Source: Verrucomicrobiia bacterium (GTDB lineage: Bacteria; Verrucomicrobiota; Verrucomicrobiia; Verrucomicrobiales; DEV007). Taken from it: a DNA stretch of 64,000 bases. Shown here piece after piece: positions 16,805-25,081 of the stretch; position 1 is the stretch's first letter, and every line of letters begins with the position of its first letter. The DNA lies in NCBI GenBank assembly GCA_030427505.1, contig JAUICH010000006.1:1-64000 (forward strand), written 5' to 3'. Position numbers and translations under genes: made by a program. The notes below the pieces were generated by a model. That model made no database searches and was not told the DNA's origin. It worked only from the letters and a program-made list of their open reading frames with translations.

Positions 16805-17242
16805 ATGAAAGCGCTCAAGACACAGCACGGGGGATATACCCTGGTGGAAACCCTGGCGGCCACGGCCCTGGTGGCCCTGGCGGTGGGGGCGGCGTCCGTG
16901 CTGAGCCTGACCATGAGCACCCAGGAAGAGATCATGAACCGGGTATCCCGGGGCATCGCCTACCAGGAAGCGGCGGCCCGGCTCTGGCAGATGGGGTACG
17001 AACCGGCGGAGATTTCCAGCCTGCTGCCGCCGGAGGACACGGTGCAGTCCCTGACCTTCACGGCGTTGACGGGCACCTTTCCGGGGCCGGTGGACATGGA
17101 GGGGGTGGCCTGCACGGCCGTCCTCCTCAGCACGCCGCCGGCATCCGGCGTCTGGGACCCGGGTGAATGGACCGGGGGGAAGGGGGCCGATGACGTGACG
17201 CGCACGCATACGATGAATCTTTACCGCTACGACAACCGCTGA
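16805..17242 (+). CDS. GspI-like minor prepilin
   Basis: 145 residues. Leader MKALKTQHGG, then YTLVETLAATALVALAVGA, with Glu at mature position 5 and Gly at -1 but Tyr instead of Phe at +1. The compact C-terminal domain is typical in size for GspI/PilV. The ATG follows the previous stop by 2 bases (TGAGGATG), indicating coupling. An in-frame upstream start at 16664 would lie inside the PilX/GspK-like gene and is rejected. Confidence 0.65.
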   Translation: MKALKTQHGGYTLVETLAATALVALAVGAASVLSLTMSTQEEIMNRVSRGIAYQEAAARLWQMGYEPAEISSLLPPEDTVQSLTFTALTGTFPGPVDMEGVACTAVLLSTPPASGVWDPGEWTGGKGADDVTRTHTMNLYRYDNR

Positions 17243-17279
17243 GAGCCCCTGACTCCTGGCATAACTGGAAAGCTGAACC

Positions 17280-18506
17280 ATGCTTAAGAAAGTCGCCCTG
17301 ACAAACATCCACAGCGGACGCCGCATCAGCATGCTGGTGGACTCCGACCAGGACGACCGCGCCCTGGTGGGCGCCGGTCCCGCCCCGAACGAGACGGCGG
17401 AGATCTCCGACATCACGGGCTTGGACGAAAAGGTCCAGCGGATGACGGCCAAGAAGAAGTCGCTGGACGACCGGGTGGCGTTGTTCAACGGGTTGGCGAA
17501 GTGTCTGGAGCGGAATCTTTCGGCCATCAAGAGCTTCCAGCTCCAGGCGAACCGGGTGAAGTCCCCACGTTACCGGGGGGCGATTGGCGACATTGTGCAC
17601 GACCTGTCCATAGGCGAAAAGATCAGCGACGCCATGGCGCGGCACCGGGATATTTTTCCGCCGGAGATCCTGGCGCTGATCCGCGCGGGGGAGGAGGCGG
17701 GCGAACTGCCCCAGGTGTGCCGCCGCATAGGGGAGAGCCAGAAGAAGTCGCTCCGCATTGTGAAGAAGCTGAAGGCGGGGCTGATTTATCCCGGCATCGT
17801 GCTGGCGCTGGCGGTGGGGGTCATCATCATCATGAGCTTTACCCTGGTGCCCGCCATGTCGAAACTCTATGGCTCGCTGCACCATGAGCTGCCTCTGGGC
17901 ACGCGCATCCTGACAAAGATGTCGGAGGTGCTCCTGCAACAGCCCTGGCTGGCGGCGATACCCGTGCTGGGGTTGGTCCTGCTCTTTAAGAACTGGAGCC
18001 GCATCATGGGAAACCACTCGGTGCAGAAGCTCATGATCCGCATTCCCACGGTGGGGAACATCGTCAGGAAGAATGCCGCCGCGATCAGCTTCCGCTGCTT
18101 GGCCATGCTTATCGACGCGAACGTGCGCCTGGGCACGGCGCTGAAGATCACGGCGGACTCTTCGGCCCACATCTACTACCAGACGTTTTTCCAGAACGTG
18201 GGGCGTCACATCAAACATGGCATGACGCTACCGGAAAGCTTCCTCATCGAGTCCCACTGGCTGGGGGACGACGGGCGGAACATCTGTGGGGTGATGGACA
18301 TCGCCTCGGAGACAGGGGCGGGGACGGAACTGCTGAACGAGATCGCCGAAGACTACGAGGAGGAACTCGATAACATCGCCAATCAGATCGACAAAATCAT
18401 GGAACCGCTGACGATCGTGATCCTGGGCGGCGTGGTGGGGCTGCTGATCTACGCCATCTACTCGCCGGTGTTTCAGCTCGGAGACGTGCTTTTCAACAAT
18501 AAGTAG
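17280..18506 (+). CDS. pilC: PilC/GspF-family inner-membrane platform protein
   Basis: 408 residues. Two T2SSF domains (about 70-190 and 265-395) carry three hydrophobic segments: about 165-187, 220-238 and 375-398. Typical elements are ILALIRAGEEAGELPQVCRR and the second-repeat LAMLIDANVRLGTALKI. PilC is the rotor platform on which PilB and PilT act in turn. The gene closes the first part of the operon and is followed by an AT-rich 101-base gap. Slightly short N-terminally, but complete. Confidence 0.88.
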   Translation: MLKKVALTNIHSGRRISMLVDSDQDDRALVGAGPAPNETAEISDITGLDEKVQRMTAKKKSLDDRVALFNGLAKCLERNLSAIKSFQLQANRVKSPRYRGAIGDIVHDLSIGEKISDAMARHRDIFPPEILALIRAGEEAGELPQVCRRIGESQKKSLRIVKKLKAGLIYPGIVLALAVGVIIIMSFTLVPAMSKLYGSLHHELPLGTRILTKMSEVLLQQPWLAAIPVLGLVLLFKNWSRIMGNHSVQKLMIRIPTVGNIVRKNAAAISFRCLAMLIDANVRLGTALKITADSSAHIYYQTFFQNVGRHIKHGMTLPESFLIESHWLGDDGRNICGVMDIASETGAGTELLNEIAEDYEEELDNIANQIDKIMEPLTIVILGGVVGLLIYAIYSPVFQLGDVLFNNK

Positions 18507-18607
18507 TCAGAATTTTGATAAAAATCATAAAAATGACTTGAAATTTTTTATTGTAATTCTAGAAATTACGATTAAACTGAATACACACAGTTACCGATAC
18601 CATCCCA
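18507..18607 (+). promoter_or_regulatory. AT-rich leader of the prepilin block with inverted repeat
   Basis: A 101-base AT-rich island in otherwise GC-rich DNA. An inverted repeat GTAATT (18553-18558) / AATTAC (18564-18569) with a CTAGA loop lies 39 bases before the prepilin start. TTGAAA (18538-18543) could be a -35 box, but its -10 partner is weak. An internal promoter boosting the major pilin is plausible. Confidence 0.45.
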
Positions 18608-19039
18608 ATGAAAATCAATGTAATCCGTCCGCGGCGCATGAGCGCCTTCTCTCTGGTCGAAATGCTGGTGGTGATCGCCGTCATCGGCGTGATTGCCGCT
18701 ATCGCGGTTCCGAACATACAGAAGATCAACCGTTCTTCCCGGTATGCCAAAGATCAGCGCAACGCGCAGCAGATCGCGTCCGTCTCGGCTTCCGCCGAAG
18801 CGGCTGGACACAACTTTGTGGGCACCCTGGATGATGAAGCGGACGTCATTCCGCTGGTGGTGGGCGGCCACACCATTACGGCGACGGAGAACCCGTCTCT
18901 GGAAGGCACCTTCTTTGGCCTGCCAAACCTTTCCACGACCGATCAGACCGGCGCGGCGAATTTTCTGAGCGTCACCACGGACGGCCGCCTGGTTTACGAT
19001 CCGGACGAGACCGCCATCACCGACGACTACTACAACTAA
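18608..19039 (+). CDS. Type IV prepilin, candidate major pilin
   Basis: 143 residues. Leader ending RRMSA, then FSLVEMLVVIAVIGVIAAIAV with Glu at mature position 5. The globular part is small and Asp/Thr/Gly-rich, like GspG/major pilins, and ends DDYYN. It is the first of four consecutive small prepilins and the only one preceded by an AT-rich, promoter-like leader, which is why it is the best major-pilin candidate. Ala at -1 is unusual. No disulfide pair is evident. Confidence 0.75.
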   Translation: MKINVIRPRRMSAFSLVEMLVVIAVIGVIAAIAVPNIQKINRSSRYAKDQRNAQQIASVSASAEAAGHNFVGTLDDEADVIPLVVGGHTITATENPSLEGTFFGLPNLSTTDQTGAANFLSVTTDGRLVYDPDETAITDDYYN

Positions 19040-19162
19040 TCCGCCAGGTAACTTCGCCGATTTACAAGGCATGGCTGCCGCCGGCGGGGAGTGTAGAGCC
19101 CTTCGGCGGCATTTCCATATCCAAGAAGGAAACTTCGAGAACCCAAGGTGACTGTTTCTGAC

Positions 19163-19618
19163 ATGGCACACAACTGGCCCGGCGCCGGGAGGAAGGCGGA
19201 TACCGCGAAGGCGTCCGCTTTCACTCTGGTGGAGGCCCTGATCGTGATCGCCATCTTGGGAATTCTGGCCGCGCTGGGAGTGGCAGCGTTCTCGAACTCC
19301 GCCGAAGACACCCGCCGCGTTCTCGCGCGGCAGCAGCAGGCAGAAGTGCAAGGCGCCGTGAACGCCTGGGTGGTGACGAACTCCAGCCAGCCGGGCACCA
19401 GCCTCAGCTCGGCCCGGACGGCCTACAATAACGCTTCGACCAGTCTAGCCCGCCTGCAACTGGTGGGCGGCTACCTGGATTCCTCATCCCTTTCCCACCT
19501 GACGAGTAACACGACCGACGCCAGCAAGGTCCAGAGTGATGCCCTGAAGAAACTGGGGCAGCATCTGGAACTCTCCGACTGGGCGGCTGGGAGTTACCCC
19601 ATGGTGGAACTGAAGTAA
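19163..19618 (+). CDS. Type IV prepilin-like protein
   Basis: 151 residues from the ATG at 19163; a GTG at 19148 adds five residues but overlaps the AAGG that would serve as ribosome site. The leader of about 18 residues ends ASA, then FTLVEALIVIAILGILAALGV with Glu5. The globular part is Ser/Asn/Thr-rich and mostly helical at first (AEDTRRVLARQQQAEVQGAV). It is probably a minor pilin or second subunit; the role cannot be separated from its neighbours by sequence alone. Confidence 0.7.
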   Translation: MAHNWPGAGRKADTAKASAFTLVEALIVIAILGILAALGVAAFSNSAEDTRRVLARQQQAEVQGAVNAWVVTNSSQPGTSLSSARTAYNNASTSLARLQLVGGYLDSSSLSHLTSNTTDASKVQSDALKKLGQHLELSDWAAGSYPMVELK

Positions 19619-19638
19619 CGATTCACTGCTGTGTTGTC

Positions 19639-20037
19639 ATGAAAACGACTGCTACGAAGACGATCCGCGCCTTCTCCCTGGTGGAGGTACTGGCGGCGGT
19701 TACGATCATCGGCATCATTGCCTTCCTGGCTTTGCCGAACATTGTCGCCATCAAGGAAGATAGCGAAACGAACCTGGCGATCTCCCGGGCGGAGGCGCTG
19801 AACATGAGCATGGCGTCGCTAGTCCAGGCGAATGGGCGGGACCGGGCCATCACGCTGTGGAGCGGCGCCGCGGACGAGCAGGCGCGCTATGACCTGCTGG
19901 CGGCCTACCTGTCTTTCGCGCCGGCGGAATTCACTGACTACGTGCCGGACGGCTATGCCATCACGCTGCCGTCGTCGCTGTCCTCGCTAACGAAGGTGAG
20001 CCTGGCCGATGCCGAGGGCACGGCCATCAGCTACTAG
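19639..20037 (+). CDS. Type IV prepilin-like protein
   Basis: 132 residues. Leader MKTTATKTIRA, then FSLVEVLAAVTIIGIIAFLAL, Glu5 present, Ala at -1. The globular domain is the smallest of the set. It starts 20 bases after the previous gene. Likely a minor pilin or pseudopilin of the same fibre; no further specificity can be assigned. Confidence 0.7.
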   Translation: MKTTATKTIRAFSLVEVLAAVTIIGIIAFLALPNIVAIKEDSETNLAISRAEALNMSMASLVQANGRDRAITLWSGAADEQARYDLLAAYLSFAPAEFTDYVPDGYAITLPSSLSSLTKVSLADAEGTAISY

Positions 20038-20082
20038 AGATCTGAGATTTTCAAGAAAGGAAGCTGAAGACACCACCCTGAC

Positions 20083-20586
20083 ATGCACACCAATGAACAG
20101 ACATCCGCGAAGTGGTCCCGGGGCATCTCTCTGGTGGAGATGCTGATCGTGATCGCCATCATCGGGGTGCTCAGTTCCATTTCGGTGGTGGCTTACAAGA
20201 ATGTTAAGGAGAAGGGGAAAGAAACCGTGGCGACGAGCCTGGTGGAAACGCTGAACAAGGGGACGCGGAAGTTTGGCCACGCCATGTGGGAACTGGACTA
20301 CCCCGCGGAACTGAATGACGCGACCGAGGAAGTGTATTTGCTGAAGACCTTGCAGTACCGCGACGCCAGCGACCCAAGCACGGGCGCGCCCTATGTGCGG
20401 CCGGACTGGATCCCGCTTCAGTCCAGTAGCACGGACGACTACCGCCTTTACTGGCGGGGCCGCAGCTGGGGCCTGCTGAAGCCCGGTGAGGCGGGCGCGG
20501 GTTTGCTGGTGGATTTCGACGGTTCGGACATGGGCACGATGCAGTCATTTCCGGCTGGTTTCGAGCTGGCTCGTTCCGGCCGCTAA
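20083..20586 (+). CDS. Type IV prepilin-like protein
   Basis: 167 residues. Leader ending WSRG, then ISLVEMLIVIAIIGVLSSISV. Here -1 is Gly but +1 is Ile rather than Phe. Glu5 is kept. The C-terminal half has a Tyr/Trp-rich stretch (YRLYWRGRSWGLLKPGEAG). Preceded by GAAAGGAAGC, a usable ribosome site. Last of the prepilin block, 27 bases before the PilB gene. Confidence 0.7.
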   Translation: MHTNEQTSAKWSRGISLVEMLIVIAIIGVLSSISVVAYKNVKEKGKETVATSLVETLNKGTRKFGHAMWELDYPAELNDATEEVYLLKTLQYRDASDPSTGAPYVRPDWIPLQSSSTDDYRLYWRGRSWGLLKPGEAGAGLLVDFDGSDMGTMQSFPAGFELARSGR

Positions 20587-20613
20587 TACGCACTTCTTTC
20601 CTTCATTATCCTA

Positions 20614-22809
20614 ATGGCTCCTTACCAGAATAGCCCTGAAAACAGCGTCCTCGCCCAGGCGGCGGTGGCGCCACGGCATGGGGAGCCGCCGGCGATGCCG
20701 TTTGAAGGTTTTGACGAGGATATGGGGACCTTCGCGGGCTCTCTGTTCTCGGTAGAGGGCATCGCGGTGCAGTTTGGGCTGATGCCGGTGGAACTGGCCC
20801 GCCAGACCTGCTCCGTGGAGGCGGAGAGCCTGCTGCGCCGCCTGGGGCGCTTCCCGAAAGGGGAGGACCCGTGGCTGCCGGTCTCCACGCTGGGGCCGCT
20901 GCTGATCTTTGCGCACTGCAACCCGAAGTCCACGGAGTGCTGGGGCGTGCCGCCCTTTATGGGAGTGCGGGTGGTCATCAGCGAGACTGCCTACCACGAC
21001 ATCCGGAAAGACTTTGTGGCCCGGCTGAACAACACGCCGCTGCCGGCGGAGAACATGCTGGAAAGGCTGTCCCAACCGCTACTGAACCCGCGGGACTTGG
21101 ACGGGGCCTTTGACTGGCTGATCACGCACTACCCGTTTCACGAGTCGGAAAAGGAGCGGCTGCTGCGGCACCGGCAGGACCAGATGGACCGCCACGGGTT
21201 CCTGGGTATCGCGGAGTACAACGCCATGGAGCCCAATCTGGGCGTGGCGCTGGACTACCTGACGGAGGGACCGTCCCGGCTGTGCTTCAACCCGGAAGAC
21301 GCGCCGCGTCAGCACATGTTTCCGGTGGCCATGCTGGAGAAGCATGGGGTGTTTCCGGCGTTCTGCGGCACGCGCCGGGTTTATCTGCTGTGTGATGGAG
21401 AAAGTTTCTACTCCTTTGAAGATGAGTGGCTTTCGTCCGGAAATGACCCCGTGGAATTCGTGCCTGTCCTGGCGGACCTGAAGGAAATCCGCAAGGCCAT
21501 CACACGGGACTCCAACAAGGTGGCGGAGCCCGCCATCGACACCAGCGAGCTGTCGCGTGATTACTCGATGATCGGGGACCTGAACCTGGTTCAGATCGAT
21601 CCCCTGGACATGGCGGAGATCGACCCCGCGAACGTCAATCACACGCCCGAGGAGCTGATGCACTGGGTGCTCTACACGGCTATCGCGGCCCGCGCGAGCG
21701 ACCTGCACATCGAGAAATTCTACAACTTGGTCCGCTTCCGCGCCCGTATCGACGGGAAGCTGAAGGTCATCTTTTCCTGCCCGGAGGAGATGCTGATGCG
21801 CTTCATCGCTCTGATCAAGAACTACTCGAACATGAAGCAGAGCCGGCAGGACGCGCAGGACGCGCGCTTTGCCATGGCGATCGGCAAGCGCCGCATAGAC
21901 GTCCGCGTGGCGGCGGTGCCGTGGCGGAAAGAGCACCAGAAGCTGACGCTGCGGTTCCTGGACAAGCAGGACGGGCTAAAGGAGATGGCGGAGCTGAACC
22001 TCTCCAAGCAGCAGAGCGCGATGATCAAGCGGGCGATGTCCCGCGACCAGGGGATGATCCTGGTGACAGGCCCGACGGGCAGCGGCAAAACGACCACGCT
22101 CTACGCGCTGATCAACAGCGTGAACGAGGAGGACATCAACATCCAGACCATCGAGGACCCGATCGAGTACGAGATCGAGGGCATCAACCAGACGCAGACC
22201 GACTCCGTGAACGGCATTACTTTTGCCTCCGGGCTGCGCTCCCTGCTTCGGTCCGACCCGGATGTGATCCTCATCGGGGAGTGCCGGGACGAGGAGACCG
22301 CGACGGCGGCGGTGAACTCCGCGCTGACGGGGCACCTGGTGCTGACCACACTGCACGCGAACGACTCGCTGCGAGCCATTTCCCGGCTGCTGTCCATGGG
22401 GGTGGAGGCGCACTTGCTGTCGGACTCGCTGGCGCTGACCCAGGCGCAGCGGCTGGTGCGGAAGCTTTGCAACTATTGTAAACGGCCCATGCAGGCGCCC
22501 GAGGCGCTGCAGGAGATGATGGCGCGCCAGGGGGTGATCTCCGAACCCCTGAAGGAACCCATCTACGGTCCGGTGGGCTGCCCGGAATGTCACAACACGG
22601 GCTACTCTGGCCGGATTGCGCTGATGGAGCTGTGCGAGATCACTCCGGAGATCAGCGATTTGATCGAAAGGGAAGCGCCCATGAACGAACTGCGGGCGGC
22701 GGCCCGGCGCAATGGCTTCCGTTCGCTTTTCCAGGAGGGACTGATTCAGGTGCTGACTGGCCGCACGACCATGGATGAGATCAAACGCGTCAGTTACACC
22801 GCCTACTGA
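20614..22809 (+). CDS. pilB: PilB/GspE assembly ATPase
   Basis: 731 residues, longer than usual (about 560-600) because of an extended N-terminal region. Near the C-terminal half: GPTGSGKTTT Walker A (about 486-495), the Asp box IEDPIEYEIEGINQTQ, Walker B VILIGECRDEET (about 549) with Cys where Ile is usual, and the His box TTLHANDS. A tetracysteine zinc site (LCNYCK and CPECHNTGYSGR, about 617-662) follows, which separates PilB/GspE from PilT. It powers pilin polymerisation on the PilC platform. Having both PilB and PilT argues for a dynamic pilus rather than a pure secretion system. Confidence 0.9.
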   Translation: MAPYQNSPENSVLAQAAVAPRHGEPPAMPFEGFDEDMGTFAGSLFSVEGIAVQFGLMPVELARQTCSVEAESLLRRLGRFPKGEDPWLPVSTLGPLLIFAHCNPKSTECWGVPPFMGVRVVISETAYHDIRKDFVARLNNTPLPAENMLERLSQPLLNPRDLDGAFDWLITHYPFHESEKERLLRHRQDQMDRHGFLGIAEYNAMEPNLGVALDYLTEGPSRLCFNPEDAPRQHMFPVAMLEKHGVFPAFCGTRRVYLLCDGESFYSFEDEWLSSGNDPVEFVPVLADLKEIRKAITRDSNKVAEPAIDTSELSRDYSMIGDLNLVQIDPLDMAEIDPANVNHTPEELMHWVLYTAIAARASDLHIEKFYNLVRFRARIDGKLKVIFSCPEEMLMRFIALIKNYSNMKQSRQDAQDARFAMAIGKRRIDVRVAAVPWRKEHQKLTLRFLDKQDGLKEMAELNLSKQQSAMIKRAMSRDQGMILVTGPTGSGKTTTLYALINSVNEEDINIQTIEDPIEYEIEGINQTQTDSVNGITFASGLRSLLRSDPDVILIGECRDEETATAAVNSALTGHLVLTTLHANDSLRAISRLLSMGVEAHLLSDSLALTQAQRLVRKLCNYCKRPMQAPEALQEMMARQGVISEPLKEPIYGPVGCPECHNTGYSGRIALMELCEITPEISDLIEREAPMNELRAAARRNGFRSLFQEGLIQVLTGRTTMDEIKRVSYTAY

Positions 22810-22879
22810 AGATTTTTACTTTTTCAATATTGAAACCGAAATCCACTCGCTTGCTGTCCACCCTATCCACCAGACGAAA

Positions 22880-23323
22880 ATGAATACCAATCTGCATCCT
22901 GATTCCCACCCCCAGCCACAGCCTGGCGACAACGACGGCTTCGCCGGCCGCCGGGTGATGGTGGTCGATGACGAAACCGGCATGCAGGCCATGGCGAAAG
23001 CCATCCTGGAAGCCCTGGGGCACCAAGTCATCTTGGCCGGTAGCGGGGAAGAAGCCGTTGAAAAATACCGGGAAAGCCTGATGGCGGGCCAGCCTATCGA
23101 GCTGGTGGTCATGGACTTGGCGCTTCCTGGCGGCATCTCCGGCATTGAAGCCCGGCAGCAACTGGCGGCCATGGACCCCGGGGTGCGGGTGATTGCCAGC
23201 AGTGGCTACCTGGGAGAAAACGCCCGGGTGGCGGCGCGTCAGCAGGGCTTCATCGGGGTGCTGCCGAAGCCTTACACGGCGGAGCGCTTGGACGGTGAAG
23301 TGCGCCGGGCCTTGCCTGCTTGA
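22880..23323 (+). CDS. Single-domain response regulator (CheY-like)
   Basis: 147 residues from the ATG at 22880; a longer in-frame reading runs into the PilB end and is not used. Receiver domain with acidic pair D30-D31 (VVDDE), phospho-acceptor D79 (VVMDLALPGG) and K130 (LPKPYT). No output domain, so it would act by protein contact after phosphorylation by an unseen kinase. Its place 70 bases after pilB suggests control of pilus activity or twitching, as CheY-like proteins do elsewhere, but this is inference. The first 20 residues are Pro/Gln/His-rich. Confidence 0.85.
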   Translation: MNTNLHPDSHPQPQPGDNDGFAGRRVMVVDDETGMQAMAKAILEALGHQVILAGSGEEAVEKYRESLMAGQPIELVVMDLALPGGISGIEARQQLAAMDPGVRVIASSGYLGENARVAARQQGFIGVLPKPYTAERLDGEVRRALPA

Positions 23324-23458
23324 TTGTGCCAGGGGGCTGGCTGGAAAGAGTTTAGTCTCATAGTTGGACAAAATGTTATCAGGCGTAGCAATTGTGAAAA
23401 ATTCTTAAATTTGCCTCTAAGACTTGCAAACTATGGGATGTTTCGTTAGAGACGACTC

Positions 23459-24910
23459 ATGCAATTTCGTGGGAGGACTGCCATTCTCGTTGCCTTCTGT
23501 GTAGGGCTTTTCGTCACGCCGGCCTTTGCCGCACAGGACAGCCGGGTCCTGTATTTGGGGGACTCCTTCAGTATGGGGGCCTTCGGATACACGATGGACT
23601 CCCGGCTCCGGGACGCCGGCTTCCAGGTATATACCGTGGTGGCCGGGGGGGCGACGCCTTACTACTGGCTGAAAAACTACCCGAACATTTCCTGTAGCAT
23701 CGGCTTCTGGAAGAAGACGCCCACCACGGAACAGCGGCTGGGCTACGTGAAGGCGGTGCCAAAGATTGAGGACCTGATCACGGAATACTCCCCGGAGATC
23801 GTGGTAGTACAGACGGGTGTGAACCTGTATGCCGCGCTGCGCAGCAAGCGGCGGCCAAAGGAGGAGAATGTGCAGGAGGTGCGCAGCCTGATCGACCAGA
23901 TGTGCCGCGTGGTCTCGGAAAACGGGGCGCAGTCCTACTGGATTCTGCCGCCCAACTCGCACCCGGAGCGTTACCCGGCGGACCTGCAGCGGGAGTTGGC
24001 CGACCTGATGAAGGGCGTGGTCTCCGAATACAATGGGGCGGTGTTTGAGAGTCAGAAGTTTACCCATTTCACGGATCCGTATCCGGAAACGGACGGCATT
24101 CACTACGGCCCGGAGGAGGCGCAGCAGTGGGCGGAAAAAGTGGCCACGGATTTTGAGGTGTTCTCCAATCTGGAGCGGACCTACGCGGCCCGGATGCCCT
24201 CGGGAAAGCCCATCAGGGCCGTGCCGGTAAAGCTTCCGGCCGGTCCGGTCTCGGAAAGTTCTTCTCATTCCTCTTCGGTGGCCGTCGCCGCCAACAACAA
24301 CAAGACGGCGGAGGAAGAGAATAACACGCGGCTGCGGAACATGCTGGTGCTAAAAGCCCGTCCGGTGGAAGAGCCCCCGGCGGCGGAAGCCGAAGCCGAA
24401 GCCAAGGCGGAAGCGGACCCAGCCGCGGCGAAGGTGGAAGAGGTGGCGCAAAACGTGGGCGGAACCGAAGTGATGCCGGAAACGGCCAATGGGGTGGCTG
24501 GCGCCGCGGAAGAAAACGCGCCGCCGGCGGCGGAAGCGCCCGCCACGGTGGCGATTGAAGACGGTGTGTGGCGTCCGGACAGCAACGCGGAGGTGGAACT
24601 GCGCCTGAAGCTGGCGGAGAAATCCGAGGTCAAGCACCTCAACGACGTGCCCTACAAAAACGCCATGGGGGTCTTTGAATACGAAGTGATGGAAGTCAGT
24701 GATGGCGAATACCCGCACGACCGCATTCGCGTGGCCCACATGGTGGTCATGGAGCGGGAGACCACGGCGCCGACGCGCTTCAAGATAGGCTCCACCTTCT
24801 CGCTCCGCCTGGTGCCGCTGGCCAAGTACCCGCGCCTGCAGCAGATCTACATGATCGACGACCTGCGGCCGAACTTCGAACTGCCGATCTACGTGTGCAC
24901 GTTTGAGTGA
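23459..24910 (+). CDS. Secreted SGNH/GDSL-type hydrolase with extra C-terminal domain
   Basis: 483 residues. Signal peptide (1-25, ending AFAA), then an SGNH domain (about 30-240) with nucleophile block YLGDSFSMG (Ser35), Gly block, QTGVNL (Asn block) and DGIHYG (Asp212/His215). The set needed for ester or acetyl hydrolysis is complete. An Ala/Glu-rich low-complexity linker (about 285-385) leads to a C-terminal alpha/beta domain of about 95 residues. Likely a periplasmic or surface deacetylase acting on polysaccharide or peptidoglycan; the substrate is unknown. A terminator follows about 80 bases downstream. Confidence 0.8.
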   Translation: MQFRGRTAILVAFCVGLFVTPAFAAQDSRVLYLGDSFSMGAFGYTMDSRLRDAGFQVYTVVAGGATPYYWLKNYPNISCSIGFWKKTPTTEQRLGYVKAVPKIEDLITEYSPEIVVVQTGVNLYAALRSKRRPKEENVQEVRSLIDQMCRVVSENGAQSYWILPPNSHPERYPADLQRELADLMKGVVSEYNGAVFESQKFTHFTDPYPETDGIHYGPEEAQQWAEKVATDFEVFSNLERTYAARMPSGKPIRAVPVKLPAGPVSESSSHSSSVAVAANNNKTAEEENNTRLRNMLVLKARPVEEPPAAEAEAEAKAEADPAAAKVEEVAQNVGGTEVMPETANGVAGAAEENAPPAAEAPATVAIEDGVWRPDSNAEVELRLKLAEKSEVKHLNDVPYKNAMGVFEYEVMEVSDGEYPHDRIRVAHMVVMERETTAPTRFKIGSTFSLRLVPLAKYPRLQQIYMIDDLRPNFELPIYVCTFE

Positions 24911-24991
24911 GGCGGAGCAAGGCCGCTGACCGGTCCGGCCCGGCTTCCAGGTGTGGGGAGCGTGTGGGTTAGGAGGTTTTCGAGTTAATGG

Positions 24992-25020
24992 GGGCCGGAA
25001 TTTTTTCCGGCCCTATTTGT
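24992..25020 (+). terminator. Rho-independent terminator after the SGNH hydrolase
   Basis: A perfect 9-bp stem (24992-25000 with 25005-25013, loop TTTT) of GGGCCGGAA type, followed by a T-rich tail (TATTTGTTCT). It separates the pilus/SGNH block from the VIT-sortase pair. Confidence 0.85.
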
Positions 25021-25081
25021 TCTATTCTGAAAGTACGGCCGTGCCGTTCTCGTAGTCCCGGAGAAGGGGAAATACTTTACG

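Noticed and set aside
22810-22879. Terminator between pilB and the response regulator
   Set aside because: The small palindrome TTTCAATATTGAAA is too weak and lacks a GC stem and T-run.
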